In this document: positions 18,301 through 26,292 of the stretch, one piece after another
How positions within the stretch are numbered: the stretch's first letter is position 1
How the letters are laid out: every line of letters begins with the position of its first letter
NCBI RefSeq assembly: GCF_002847285.1
Contig: NZ_CP025407.1
Location: 5,769,001 to 5,833,000 of the forward strand
DNA: 64,000 nucleotides
Source of the DNA: Streptomyces sp. CMB-StM0423
Lineage (GTDB): Bacteria; Actinomycetota; Actinomycetes; Streptomycetales; Streptomycetaceae
Reading direction: 5' to 3'
Translations under genes and position numbers: made by a program
Notes under the pieces: generated by a model
What the model saw: only the letters and a program-made list of their open reading frames with translations
What the model was told of the DNA's origin: nothing
The model's database searches: none

Positions 18301-19671
18301 GACGCGGGCGTCATCGTCCGTACGGCCGCCGAGGGCGCCAGCGAGGACGAGCTGCGCCGGGACGTGGAGCGGCTGCAGAAGCAGTGGGAGGACATCCGCA
18401 AGAAGGCGAAGAGCGGGAACGCGCCCACGCTGCTGTACGGCGAGCCGGACATGACCGTCCGCGTCGTCCGCGACATCTTCAACGAGGACTTCTCCAAGGT
18501 CATCGTCAGCGGCGCGAAGGGGTGGGACACCATCCAGGGCTACGTCTCGCACGTGGCACCCGACCTCGTGGAGCGGCTGTCGAAGTGGACGTCCGAGGTG
18601 GACGTCTTCGCCACGTACCGGATCGACGAGCAACTGATGAAGGCGCTGGACCGCAAGGTGTGGCTGCCGTCGGGCGGTTCGCTGGTGATCGACAGGACCG
18701 AGGCGATGGTCGTGGTCGACGTCAACACCGGCAAGTTCACCGGCCAGGGCGGGAACCTGGAGGAGACGGTCACCAGGAACAACCTGGAGGCGGCCGAGGA
18801 GATCGTGCGGCAGCTCCGGCTGCGGGACCTCGGCGGCATCATCGTGATCGACTTCATCGACATGGTGCTGGAGTCCAACCGGGACCTGGTGCTGCGCAGG
18901 CTGCTGGAGTGCCTGGGCCGCGACCGGACGAAGCACCAGGTCGCGGAGGTGACGTCGCTGGGCCTGGTGCAGATGACCCGCAAGCGGGTCGGGCAGGGCC
19001 TGCTGGAGTCGTTCTCCGAGCCGTGCGCGCACTGCAACGGGCGGGGCGTGATCGTGCACATGGACCAGGCCACGGCGGCCGGGGCCGGCGGCGGCAAGCG
19101 GAAGAAGAAGGGCAAGGAAGGCAAGGAAGGCAAGGAAGCAGCGAAGGACGTCAGGGAAGTCCAGGGCGGCGAGGCGGCGGCGGCCAAGGCCGCGCCCGCG
19201 GAGCCGGCGGCCGCCGAGCCCGTCGAGGTGGAGCGGCCGGAGGCCGGCGAGCCCGCGGAGGCGGTACGGCCGGCCCGTACGCGGCGGCGGGTGACCCGCA
19301 AGGCGATGTCGCCGGGCGGCGCGCCGCAGCCGGCGGAGCCCGCGGCCGCGGAGCCGGCTGCGGCCCCCGTGGCGGCCGTGGAGCCCGCGGCGGCACCGGA
19401 GACGGCCGCCGCGGAGGCGGAGGCCGCGGAGAAGCCCCGGGCCCGTAAGAAGACCGCCGCCAAGCGCGCCTCCGCCAAGAAGGCCACGGCGAAGAAGGCC
19501 GCGGCCAAGAAGACGGCGAAGACCACCGCGAAGAAGGCCGCGACCAAGTCCGCCGCCACCAAGACGGCGACGAAGGCCACGGCGAAGAAGTCGGCGAAGA
19601 AGTCGGTCAAGAAGACCGCCGCGGCCGAGCAGGGCTCCCCGCCCTCGGTCTCCGTCACCACGGAGGACTGA
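15364..19671 (+). CDS. rne: RNase E/G family ribonuclease (RNase ES type)
   Basis: Endoribonuclease for mRNA decay and rRNA/tRNA maturation. At 1435 residues it is much longer than E. coli RNase G. Residues 1-770 are a disordered Ala/Glu-rich, Arg-patch region with at least ten RRRSRRVTAPAGE-type cassettes, the Streptomyces N-terminal scaffold arrangement. The catalytic core has an S1 domain (about 850-940, GNVYLGKVQNVLPSMEAAF), the DNase I-like domain with metal-binding Asp1119 (VVDVNTGKF) and Asp1163 (DFIDM), and the Zn-link Cys1221/Cys1224 (PCAHC). The C-terminus is a histone H1-like Lys/Ala tail. The ATG follows GGGAGA. An in-frame GTG at 16036 with a strong GAGGGAG site could give a shorter form. 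Confidence 0.95.
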   Translation: MLEPIEPTEAQSPSGGITGDAGAAVGGPLDTPSDRLPFRRRRAAAESAGEVPQRATEPTTGEPGPALTYEPAGEPADPGAPGSVLAEPVEDVVEAAGSPAAVDSEITAGTAAAEPGSGTAAAAPARRSRRRVVRDAGTPEAAAPDTVVVPVGEQPGPAASGHTVPVAGGEPAAEAAPPRRRRVVRDAGTPQAAAAAESVPQPAAAGDAATTTDHHDSTNEGAHTVADNETEADGADSSADSGPRRKRRRVTRTAGTPATGTEAAAQPAAPEQADEAAPQAETEAGTGPAADARPEPDADAAPKGRKRRRVVRSAGTPEAVEPAADAAQTAPAETSAADEEPAPRTRRVRRRKTDAEAADAAETAADAAPGDQTTAAPAAEDAAEPAAGTRRRRSRRVTAPAGEPTHVEPAAEAPAPAAAETETEPAAEPAAEAAAEAGPAAPRRRSRRVTAPAGEPAADAASTSAEAADETPADSGTGRRRSRRATAPAGESAAEAGTAAEPVAEEAPADSGTTRRRTRRAAGAAAEEAAETESAAPRRRTRRAAAAGEPATGEQPAPAEAAAEPDAAPRRRTRRAAAAAEPAADDTAGQFSDGGEQAPGFGAAPLALFQAPVFTEPAFQTPQRAAAEAAVGPEEAEEPEDVEETGAGAETGTEVIGETEDGAAEDRDEQEEDGDDRGRRRRRRGGRRRRRGEGAEDGDRGDEAAEDGADAREADAEAAEDEAEDGERARGGSSSTSSRRRRRRRRRTEGAEGSEGAPDDPERTVVKVREPRAKSEPSDEVQSIKGSTRLEAKKQRRREGREQGRRRVPIITEAEFLARREAVERVMVVRQQGDRTQIGVLEDNVLVEHYVNKEQSASYVGNVYLGKVQNVLPSMEAAFVDIGKGRNAVLYAGEVNFEALGLAHSPRRIEHALKSGQSVLVQVTKDPIGHKGARLTSQVSLPGRYLVYVPEGSMTGISRKLPDTERARLKTILKKIVPEDAGVIVRTAAEGASEDELRRDVERLQKQWEDIRKKAKSGNAPTLLYGEPDMTVRVVRDIFNEDFSKVIVSGAKGWDTIQGYVSHVAPDLVERLSKWTSEVDVFATYRIDEQLMKALDRKVWLPSGGSLVIDRTEAMVVVDVNTGKFTGQGGNLEETVTRNNLEAAEEIVRQLRLRDLGGIIVIDFIDMVLESNRDLVLRRLLECLGRDRTKHQVAEVTSLGLVQMTRKRVGQGLLESFSEPCAHCNGRGVIVHMDQATAAGAGGGKRKKKGKEGKEGKEAAKDVREVQGGEAAAAKAAPAEPAAAEPVEVERPEAGEPAEAVRPARTRRRVTRKAMSPGGAPQPAEPAAAEPAAAPVAAVEPAAAPETAAAEAEAAEKPRARKKTAAKRASAKKATAKKAAAKKTAKTTAKKAATKSAATKTATKATAKKSAKKSVKKTAAAEQGSPPSVSVTTED

Positions 19672-19694
19672 GGCCGCCCGCGCGCCTGTCGTAC

Positions 19695-19737
19695 GCCCCT
19701 CGCCCCGCCGGTCCGCCGGCGGGGCGAGGGGCTTTCT
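19695..19737 (+). terminator. Strong RNase E terminator
   Basis: A perfect 17-bp stem (19695-19711 with 19716-19732) with a 4-nt loop is followed by a T-rich run. Confidence 0.9.
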
Positions 19738-19870
19738 GTCCCCCTTTGTCCGCTCGCTTGACATGGCTCCCGGCGCCGGTTTGGATACACCGCACTCGAA
19801 CGCGCGGGCGCCCCCACCGCACGGCAGTCGAGGCAGCAGGCAGCCGTGCACCCCAGGGGGTCTTTCTTCC

Positions 19871-21220
19871 ATGTCCGTGTTCAAGCCCACCGGGCGCCAC
19901 CGTGCCGTCTCGCCGCGCAAGGGCGCGCGCCAGGCCGTCGCGCTGGCCACCGTCCTGTCCGCGGCCGGCGCGCACGCCGTGAGCAGCGCGGGCGGCGCGG
20001 CCGCGGAGCCGCGGGTGTGGATCGAGGGGCCGATCTTCAACGACCCGCTGGGCACCGTGGACGAGCAGCACGCGATCCGCACCCGGCTGATCGAGCTGAC
20101 CGACGCGGCGGTCCCCGGCTCGGTGATCAAGGTGGCGGTCTACCACATCTGGGAGCAGCCGGTCGTGGACGCGCTCGTACGCGCCCGCGCGCGCGGCGTG
20201 AACGTGCAGGTGCTGCTGGACGAGTCGAGCCGCAGCGACCGGCCGGACAACACCATGTACGCGAGCCTGAAGGCGGCGCTCGGCACCAGCACGACGGCGG
20301 GGTCGTTCGTCAGGCTCTGCCCGGTCGACAAGTCCTGCCTCGGCGACCCGAAGTTCGGGGCGTCGATCATGCACAACAAGTTCTGGCTCTTCTCGGAGGT
20401 CGAGGGTGCCCGGAACGTCGTCGTCCAGACCACCTCCAACTCCACCCCTTCCGCGCACACGAAGTTCTTCAACGACGCGCTGCTGCTGCCGGACAACCCG
20501 GCGATGTACGGGGCGTACGCGGAGTACTTCCGCGACATGGTCGGCGCCCAGTGGTCGACCTGGCGCTACCGCGCGGTGACCGCCAACAACGGCCTCTACA
20601 AGGCGTACTTCTTCCCCCGGGCCGGCACCACCAACAGCACGGACACGATCCACGCCGTCCTCGACAACGTGCGGTGCACGTACAAGGACCCCGCCGGAGT
20701 GACCCAGCGCACCCTGGTCCGGGTCGCGATCTTCAAGATCACCCGCAAGGCGATCGCCGACAAGCTCGTGGCGCTGAAGAAGGCGGGCTGCGGCGTCAGC
20801 CTCGTCTACGCCGAGTCCGACAGCGCGAAGAGCCAGGGCGGCACCCGCGGCACCTGGGAGGTGCTGCACGCCTCCGGCGGGCCCTCGCTGCGCTGCTACA
20901 ACGACGACCGCGACCCGCAGAACCCGGGCCAGAAGCTGACCACGCCGTACATCGTGCACAACAAGTACGTGCTGATCGACGGCATGTACGCCGGCTCCCG
21001 GGACAAGCTGGTCTTCACCGGCTCGCAGAACTTCACCGGCCCCGCTCTGCGCGAGAACGACGAGGCCGTCGTCAAGATCGACAGCGACCCCGTGCACGAC
21101 ACGTACCTCGGCCACTACACCTCGGTGCGGGATGTTGCGTGGCCCGGGACGGCGGACAAGACGAACCTGTGCCAGGGCGTGAAGTCGCTGCCCCAGGACG
21201 GCGAGCGTCCCCTCCGGTAG
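19871..21220 (+). CDS. Exported phospholipase D-like protein
   Basis: A 449-residue protein with a signal peptide (basic RKGARQ, then VALATVLSAAGAHA). It has two PLD half-domains. The second HKD motif is complete (HNKYVLID at residue 363, followed by TGSQNFTGPALRENDEAV). The first is HNKFWLFS at residue 168, where the expected Asp is replaced by Ser. The family hydrolyses or transfers phosphodiester head groups, and acting outside the cell is inferred from the signal peptide. Several cysteines in the mature part could form disulfides. It lies between the rne terminator and the rplU promoter, so it is monocistronic. Confidence 0.88.
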   Translation: MSVFKPTGRHRAVSPRKGARQAVALATVLSAAGAHAVSSAGGAAAEPRVWIEGPIFNDPLGTVDEQHAIRTRLIELTDAAVPGSVIKVAVYHIWEQPVVDALVRARARGVNVQVLLDESSRSDRPDNTMYASLKAALGTSTTAGSFVRLCPVDKSCLGDPKFGASIMHNKFWLFSEVEGARNVVVQTTSNSTPSAHTKFFNDALLLPDNPAMYGAYAEYFRDMVGAQWSTWRYRAVTANNGLYKAYFFPRAGTTNSTDTIHAVLDNVRCTYKDPAGVTQRTLVRVAIFKITRKAIADKLVALKKAGCGVSLVYAESDSAKSQGGTRGTWEVLHASGGPSLRCYNDDRDPQNPGQKLTTPYIVHNKYVLIDGMYAGSRDKLVFTGSQNFTGPALRENDEAVVKIDSDPVHDTYLGHYTSVRDVAWPGTADKTNLCQGVKSLPQDGERPLR

Positions 21221-21226
21221 ACCGGT

Positions 21227-21256
21227 TTGACCAGGCGGTCAAGGGGCCCGTAATCT
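21227..21256 (+). promoter_or_regulatory. rplU-rpmA promoter
   Basis: TTGACC (21227-21232), 18 nt, TAATCT (21251-21256): a near-consensus housekeeping promoter and one of the best in the window. It gives an mRNA leader of roughly 150 nt before rplU. Confidence 0.8.
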
Positions 21257-21320
21257 GGAGCGTCGGCGTGTCTGTATGGCACGCCAGGCTCCTGAGCAAC
21301 TCCCTCCCGCAGTCTCCTCG

Positions 21321-21343
21321 TGAGCGGCGGGAGAGGCCGCTCA
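21321..21343 (+). promoter_or_regulatory. Leader hairpin upstream of rplU
   Basis: An 8-bp stem TGAGCGGC/GCCGCTCA with a 7-nt loop sits in the long 5' leader of the L21-L27 transcript. Ribosomal protein leaders often carry autogenous control elements. Nothing here matches a motif I can name. Confidence 0.45.
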
Positions 21344-21413
21344 TCCCATGCGTCCCGGCCGAGCGGCTGGCATCAGGGGTCTCCGTCGCGACTGAGGAAG
21401 AGAGCTGAAGCGC

Positions 21414-21737
21414 GTGTACGCGATCGTGCGCACCGGCGGCCGCCAGCAGAAGGTTTCTGTGGGCGACGTCATCGAGGTAGACCGGTTGGCCAGCAAGAGT
21501 GTCGGCGACAGCGTCGAGCTCTCCACCCTGCTCGTCGTCGACGGCGAGACCGTGACCAGCGACCCCTGGGTCCTGGACGGGGTGAAGGTCCAGGCCGAGG
21601 TGGTGGACCACCACAAGGGCGACAAGATCGACATCCTGAAGTACAAGAACAAGACCGGTTACCGCAAGCGGATCGGTCACCGTCAGTTGCACACCGCGCT
21701 GAAGATCACCCAGATCCCCGCGCCGGCCGCGAAGTAA
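21414..21737 (+). CDS. rplU: 50S ribosomal protein L21
   Basis: A 107-residue L21 with the canonical opening YAIVRTGGRQQKVSVGD and the C-terminal KNKTGYRKRIGHRQ, the rRNA-binding part. It binds 23S rRNA in the large subunit. The GTG start follows an AGGAAGAGAG site. rpmA begins 13 nt downstream, and a strong promoter with a structured leader lies upstream. Confidence 0.98.
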   Translation: MYAIVRTGGRQQKVSVGDVIEVDRLASKSVGDSVELSTLLVVDGETVTSDPWVLDGVKVQAEVVDHHKGDKIDILKYKNKTGYRKRIGHRQLHTALKITQIPAPAAK

Positions 21738-21750
21738 GGACTGAGGAGAG

Positions 21751-22008
21751 ATGGCACACAAGAAGGGCGCATCGTCCACTCGGAACGGTCGCGACTCCAA
21801 CGCCCAGCGGCTCGGCGTCAAGCGCTTCGGCGGTCAGGCCGTCGGCGCCGGCGAGATCATCATCCGGCAGCGCGGCACCAAGTTCCACCCGGGCACGGGC
21901 GTGGGCCGCGGCGGCGACGACACGCTGTTCGCGCTGATCCCCGGCTCGGTCCAGTTCGGCACCAGCCGCGGCCGCAAGGTCGTGAACATCGTCCCGGCCG
22001 CCGAGTAA
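21751..22008 (+). CDS. rpmA: 50S ribosomal protein L27
   Basis: An 85-residue L27 whose N-terminus (AHKKGASSTRNGRDS) reaches the peptidyl-transferase centre. It lacks the cleavable extension found in Firmicutes. The core VKRFGGQAVGAGEIIIRQRGTKFHPG is canonical. GAGGAGAG precedes the ATG. It is co-transcribed with rplU, and a composite hairpin separates it from obgE. Confidence 0.98.
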   Translation: MAHKKGASSTRNGRDSNAQRLGVKRFGGQAVGAGEIIIRQRGTKFHPGTGVGRGGDDTLFALIPGSVQFGTSRGRKVVNIVPAAE

Positions 22009-22039
22009 GCACCGGCTCCGGACACCACACACCTGATCC

Positions 22040-22100
22040 GAGGGCGGTCCGCCGCTCCGCACGTGCCACGGACGACGTGCGGGGAAGCCGGGCCGCCCTC
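22040..22100 (+). terminator. Composite hairpin between rpmA and obgE
   Basis: Outer arms GAGGGCGGTCC and the matching GGGCCGCCCTC enclose an inner stem CCGCACGT/ACGTGCGG (22057-22064 with 22075-22082). It is probably a partial terminator that lowers read-through from the ribosomal genes into obgE. Confidence 0.65.
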
Positions 22101-22208
22101 GGCGCGTTCCCATGACGTCGTAGGGCACGCTCGTCCCGTACGGCACGACCGTTCCGTACGACACCGAACGACCTCCGATCGCACCTCAACGCCGGGAGGC
22201 ACACCCTC

Positions 22209-23654
22209 ATGACCACCTTCGTGGACCGCGTCCCCCTGCACGTGGCCGCGGGCAACGGGGGACACGGCTGCGCCTCCGTACACCGCGAGAAGTTCCGGCC
22301 GCTCGGCGGCCCCGACGGCGGCAACGGCGGTCACGGCGGTGACGTCATCCTCACCGTCGACCAGAACGTCACCACCCTGATCGACTACCACCACACCCCC
22401 CACCGCAAGGCCACCAACGGCAAGCCGGGCGAGGGCGGCGACCGCGCGGGCGCCAACGGCAAGGACCTCGTCCTGCCGGTGCCGGACGGCACGGTCGTCC
22501 TCACCAAGGACGGCGAGGTGCTCGCGGACCTCGTCGGGCACGGCACGACCTTCGTCGCCGCCCAGGGCGGCCGCGGCGGCCTCGGCAACGCGGCGCTCGC
22601 CTCCCAGCGCCGCAAGGCCCCCGGCTTCGCGCTGCTCGGCGAGCCGGGCACCGCGCGCGACGTGGTGCTGGAGCTGAAGACCGTCGCCGACGTCGCGCTC
22701 GTCGGCTACCCGAGCGCGGGCAAGTCGTCCCTGATCAGCGTGCTGTCGGCGGCCAAGCCCAAGATCGCCGACTATCCCTTCACCACCCTGGTGCCCAACC
22801 TCGGCGTCGTCACCGCCGGCGCCGTGACGTACACGATCGCCGACGTCCCCGGCCTGATCCCGGGCGCCAGCGAGGGCCGCGGTCTCGGCCTGGAGTTCCT
22901 GCGGCACGTCGAGCGCTGCTCGGTGCTCGTGCACGTGCTGGACACCGCGACCCTGGAGTCCGACCGCGACCCGGTCAGCGACCTCGACGTCATCGAGGAG
23001 GAGCTGCGCGCGTACGGCGGGCTGGACGACCGGCCGCGCGTGGTGGTCCTCAACAAGATCGACATCCCGGACGGCCACGACCTCGCCGAGATGGTCCGGC
23101 CGGACCTCGAAGCGCGCGGCTTCACGGTCTACGAGGTCTCGGCGGTCGCGCGTACGGGCCTGAAGGAGCTGTCGTACGGGCTCGCCGGGATCGTCGGCGA
23201 GGCGCGCGCGGCGCGGCCCAAGCAGGAGTCCACGCGCATCGTCATCCGCCCGCAGGCCGTCGACGAGGCGGGCTTCTCCGTCGCCCGCGAGGGCGGCGAC
23301 GCGGACGGGGCGCTGTTCCGTATCACCGGCGAGAAGCCGGAGCGCTGGGTGCGCCAGACCGACTTCGGCAACGACGAGGCCGTCGGCTACCTCGGCGACC
23401 GGCTCACCCGGCTCGGCGTCGAGGACCGGCTCCGCAAGGCCGGGGCGACGCCCGGCGACGACGTCGTGATCGGCACCGGCGAGGACGCCGTCGTCTTCGA
23501 CTGGGAGCCGGCCATGGCCTCCGGCGCGGAGATGCTGGGGCGGCGCGGCGAGGACCACCGCTTCGACGCCCCGCGGCCGGCCGCGCAGCGCCGGCGTGAG
23601 CGGGACGCGGAGCGGGCGGAGGAGGAGTACGAGGACTTCGACCCCTTCGCCTGA
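22209..23654 (+). CDS. obgE: Obg GTPase (ObgE/CgtA)
   Basis: Essential GTPase that works on 50S assembly. In Streptomyces, Obg has been linked to the onset of aerial growth through GTP level. The 481-residue product has the glycine-rich Obg fold (residues 1-158), the G domain with P-loop GYPSAGKSS (166-174), DVPGLIPGAS, NKID, and the C-terminal OCT domain (about 345-425). It ends in an acidic Glu/Asp-Arg tail. The ATG follows GGGAGG. Two copies of CCGTACG(G/A)CAC lie about 50-75 nt upstream and may be regulatory. Confidence 0.97.
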   Translation: MTTFVDRVPLHVAAGNGGHGCASVHREKFRPLGGPDGGNGGHGGDVILTVDQNVTTLIDYHHTPHRKATNGKPGEGGDRAGANGKDLVLPVPDGTVVLTKDGEVLADLVGHGTTFVAAQGGRGGLGNAALASQRRKAPGFALLGEPGTARDVVLELKTVADVALVGYPSAGKSSLISVLSAAKPKIADYPFTTLVPNLGVVTAGAVTYTIADVPGLIPGASEGRGLGLEFLRHVERCSVLVHVLDTATLESDRDPVSDLDVIEEELRAYGGLDDRPRVVVLNKIDIPDGHDLAEMVRPDLEARGFTVYEVSAVARTGLKELSYGLAGIVGEARAARPKQESTRIVIRPQAVDEAGFSVAREGGDADGALFRITGEKPERWVRQTDFGNDEAVGYLGDRLTRLGVEDRLRKAGATPGDDVVIGTGEDAVVFDWEPAMASGAEMLGRRGEDHRFDAPRPAAQRRRERDAERAEEEYEDFDPFA

Positions 23655-23697
23655 CCCGGCCCCCCGGCCCGGACCGGGACCCGGCCTTGGACGAACG

Positions 23698-23740
23698 ACG
23701 GCGGCGGCCCGCGGGATGTGCTCCCGCGGGCCGCCGCCGT
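23698..23740. terminator. Bidirectional terminator after obgE
   Basis: A 19-bp perfect stem (23698-23716 with 23722-23740) with loop TGTGC lies between convergent obgE and the wall-polymer gene. Confidence 0.88.
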
Positions 23741-23838
23741 TCACGGCACCGGATCCGGATCTGCGTCCGGGTCGGCGGCCGCCTCCGCGATCGCGTCGAC
23801 GGGCTCGTCCGTCACCGGGTCCGTGTCGGGGACGCGGC

Positions 23839-25947
23839 CTAGACGCCCGCCGGCTCCTCCGGCTCCAGCTCCATCTCCTCCGCCGCGTCCCGACGCTGAG
23901 AAGGGATATCGGACTCCCCTCGCGCGTCGATGCGCGCCGCGCGCGCGTCCGCCTTGGCACACAGCGCCACCGCGGCGGCGTTGAAGCGCACCAGCGACGG
24001 CGGTTCAGACGGTCCGAGCAGGTGCTCCTTCAGCTCCGCGCGGGCCCGCACCAGGGTGTCGTGCTCCGGGTCGCGGACGGCCTGGAGCATGGCGGGGATC
24101 TGCTTCGCCTTCGGGCCGAGGATGGTGCCGGCCCGTACGGTCGGGAACTCCGCCTTGAACTCCGCCTCCGTCAGCCCGCTGGTGTTGGCGACCGCGTACG
24201 GCTTCTCGCTGGTCAGGTAGTCGGAGATGACGCTGGAGACATCGCTGACCAGCACGTCCGCGACGTTGAAGCAGGCGTAGATGCCGGGCCGGGAGTCGGT
24301 GATGACCTGGTGCTCCCAGGCGGGCAGCGAGGCCCAGTACGCCTCCTCCCAGGCGGCGGTCGCGGCCTGCACGGCCTCGGCCCGGCCGGCCTCGGGGGAG
24401 GACTGCATCAGCATCCGCTCGACCTCGTCGGCGCCGGCCCGGAAGGACGTGGTAACCAGGCCGTCCAGCTCCGCCTGCACCCTGGCCAGCTCCGCGGCGG
24501 CCTCGGGGCCCGGCCGCTCGGCGCCCCGGCCGCCCTCGGCCTGGCCGGCGGCGGCCTCGGCGACCATGGCGGCGTTCGCCTCGGCGATCATCGCCTGGAT
24601 CCGCTTGTTGGCCTCGCCCGCGCGGGGGTCGACCGAGCCGGTCAGCGGGTGCGGCTTGTACAGCAGCCGCACCTTGGGGTCGGCGAGCAGCTCGCGCACG
24701 ACGTTCTCGCCGGCCAGCACGACGGAGGTGTTGCCGGGGTTGCCGTCCCAGCCCTCCCAGGTGGGGGCGTACAGCACGGTGGTCAGGCCGCCGGCGGGCG
24801 GCGGGCCCGGGTACGGGCGGATCGGCGCGAGCTGCGGGCGGCCGACCTCCACCACGTCGTGATCGTCGACGCCGATGTCGGCGAGCTGGTAGCGGTCGCG
24901 GGCCGCGAGGCCCGCCACCCACACCTCGTCGTACGCCTTGGCGTACGGGTTGCAGCTCGACAGCTTGTCGCTCTCGCCGTGGTTGGTGAAGGCGTGCTTG
25001 ATGGTGGGGATGCGCAGCACCTGCGAGGTCTTCCCGGAGTTCGCCGGGTGCAGCAGCATCTTCAGCGTCGAGTGCTCCAGCAGCATCAGGTCGGCGACCT
25101 TGGGCAGGCAGACGATCGGCACGTCGGTGGCGGTGATCTTCTGCACCATGAAGCGCTCGCGGAGCACGATCAGCGGCCTGCCGTCGAGGGCGGCCAGCGT
25201 GGAGACCCACATGTTGGCCTGGTACGCGGAGGTGGCGCCGCCGGAGAAGTAGAGGCCCACCGTCGGCTGGTACTCCTGCAGCCAGCCGGCGAACCACTCG
25301 CGTACCCGCTGGTCGTCGGCCGTGCGCTTGGCGGGCAGCAGCCAGGTCGCCAGATACAGGGCGCCGCCCACGCTCAGCGCCAGCGAGATGCCGAGGCCCA
25401 GCACGCCCCACACCGCGTCCGCGGTGGCGGCGGTGGTCAGCAGCCCGACCGTGACCGGCACGGAGAGGTACAGCAGGCGGTGGCTGGAGCGGCGGGCGAG
25501 GATCCGCGGCGGCGCGGGCGAGAGGCCCAGGGCCGAGACGTCGACGTTCCGGGTGACGACCGGCACGGTACGGTCGCGGCGCACCATGATCGTGACGCCC
25601 TGGATGAGGAAGTGCACCAGGTACGACGACAGCAGCATGACCGTCAGCGCGGACTGCTCCCGCAGCGGCTCGATGCCGTCGATCTGCAGCAGGCCGAAGA
25701 GGATGAGCATGTCGCGCAGCAACTGGCGGACCATGACGTCGAAGCGGACCCTGCTGAGCAGGGAGAGCAGCCCGGGCTGCCGGTGCTGCAGATAGAGGTC
25801 GAGGGCGAGGCCGCCCGCGGCCGCGGCGACGAGCAGGGGCACGTTGGGCTTGAGCGCGCCGACGAGTTGCGCGCAATACGCTGCTAGCAGCGTTGTCAGC
25901 GCCATGAGCTGCACGGCGCGGCGGGGGGCGATACCGGCGAAAGGCAC
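23839..25947 (-). CDS. CDP-glycerol glycerophosphotransferase-like membrane protein
   Basis: A 702-residue protein. About four or five membrane helices occupy residues 12-215, followed by a cytoplasmic catalytic region with the TagF/TagB-type signatures: TNHGESDK (catalytic-type His), DEVWVAG, VLYAPTWEGWDG, LLYKPHPLTGS (second His) and a late ISDYLTSEKPYAV. The family polymerises glycerol-phosphate from CDP-glycerol into teichoic-acid-like wall polymers. The membrane-helix N-terminal half is unlike classical TagF and suits an enzyme working at the polymer exporter. A glutamate/alanine-rich helical insertion lies around residues 420-500. The GTG start has AGGAG 10 nt upstream. The substrate is inferred. 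Confidence 0.85.
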   Translation of the reverse strand: MPFAGIAPRRAVQLMALTTLLAAYCAQLVGALKPNVPLLVAAAAGGLALDLYLQHRQPGLLSLLSRVRFDVMVRQLLRDMLILFGLLQIDGIEPLREQSALTVMLLSSYLVHFLIQGVTIMVRRDRTVPVVTRNVDVSALGLSPAPPRILARRSSHRLLYLSVPVTVGLLTTAATADAVWGVLGLGISLALSVGGALYLATWLLPAKRTADDQRVREWFAGWLQEYQPTVGLYFSGGATSAYQANMWVSTLAALDGRPLIVLRERFMVQKITATDVPIVCLPKVADLMLLEHSTLKMLLHPANSGKTSQVLRIPTIKHAFTNHGESDKLSSCNPYAKAYDEVWVAGLAARDRYQLADIGVDDHDVVEVGRPQLAPIRPYPGPPPAGGLTTVLYAPTWEGWDGNPGNTSVVLAGENVVRELLADPKVRLLYKPHPLTGSVDPRAGEANKRIQAMIAEANAAMVAEAAAGQAEGGRGAERPGPEAAAELARVQAELDGLVTTSFRAGADEVERMLMQSSPEAGRAEAVQAATAAWEEAYWASLPAWEHQVITDSRPGIYACFNVADVLVSDVSSVISDYLTSEKPYAVANTSGLTEAEFKAEFPTVRAGTILGPKAKQIPAMLQAVRDPEHDTLVRARAELKEHLLGPSEPPSLVRFNAAAVALCAKADARAARIDARGESDIPSQRRDAAEEMELEPEEPAGV

Positions 25948-26292
25948 GGGTGCTGACTCCTGGCAGGGAGGTCGTGAGGACGGTCCCGGGACCGCCTGGT
26001 TCCGGGGGTGGTAGGGAGTTGACCCCAGACCGTATGACGGTCACGGGGCAGGAGACAATTCTCCACCCGGCATGGGCCGCCAATCGGGCGCAAATGCGTG
26101 TAGCGGTCCTTGGCGGCCATTTCGTTTCTCATATCAGTACAAGAATTCGGGTCCCGCACGCCTCCGGGTGCCCGGAAGGGCGTCCGGGCGGGTGTCCGTA
26201 CCGTGGGACGGCGCCGCGGGGCGGCCGGGAGGTGGCGTAGATTCGCAGTTCCGTACGTATGGGACGCGGGCCGGGAAAGCGCAGGGGTGCAG
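25948..26292. other. Divergent intergenic region before proB
   Basis: The 345-nt region between the divergent wall-polymer gene and proB is locally AT-richer (for example 26040-26150). It contains the minus-strand promoter listed separately. On the plus strand, TAGATT (26238-26243) is a possible -10 for proB without a clear -35. No coding potential was seen. Confidence 0.5.
26029..26058 (-). promoter_or_regulatory. Promoter of the wall-polymer gene
   Basis: On the minus strand, TTGTCT (26058-26053), 18 nt, TACGGT (26034-26029). It predicts a start near 26022 and a leader of about 75 nt before the GTG at 25947. Confidence 0.6.
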
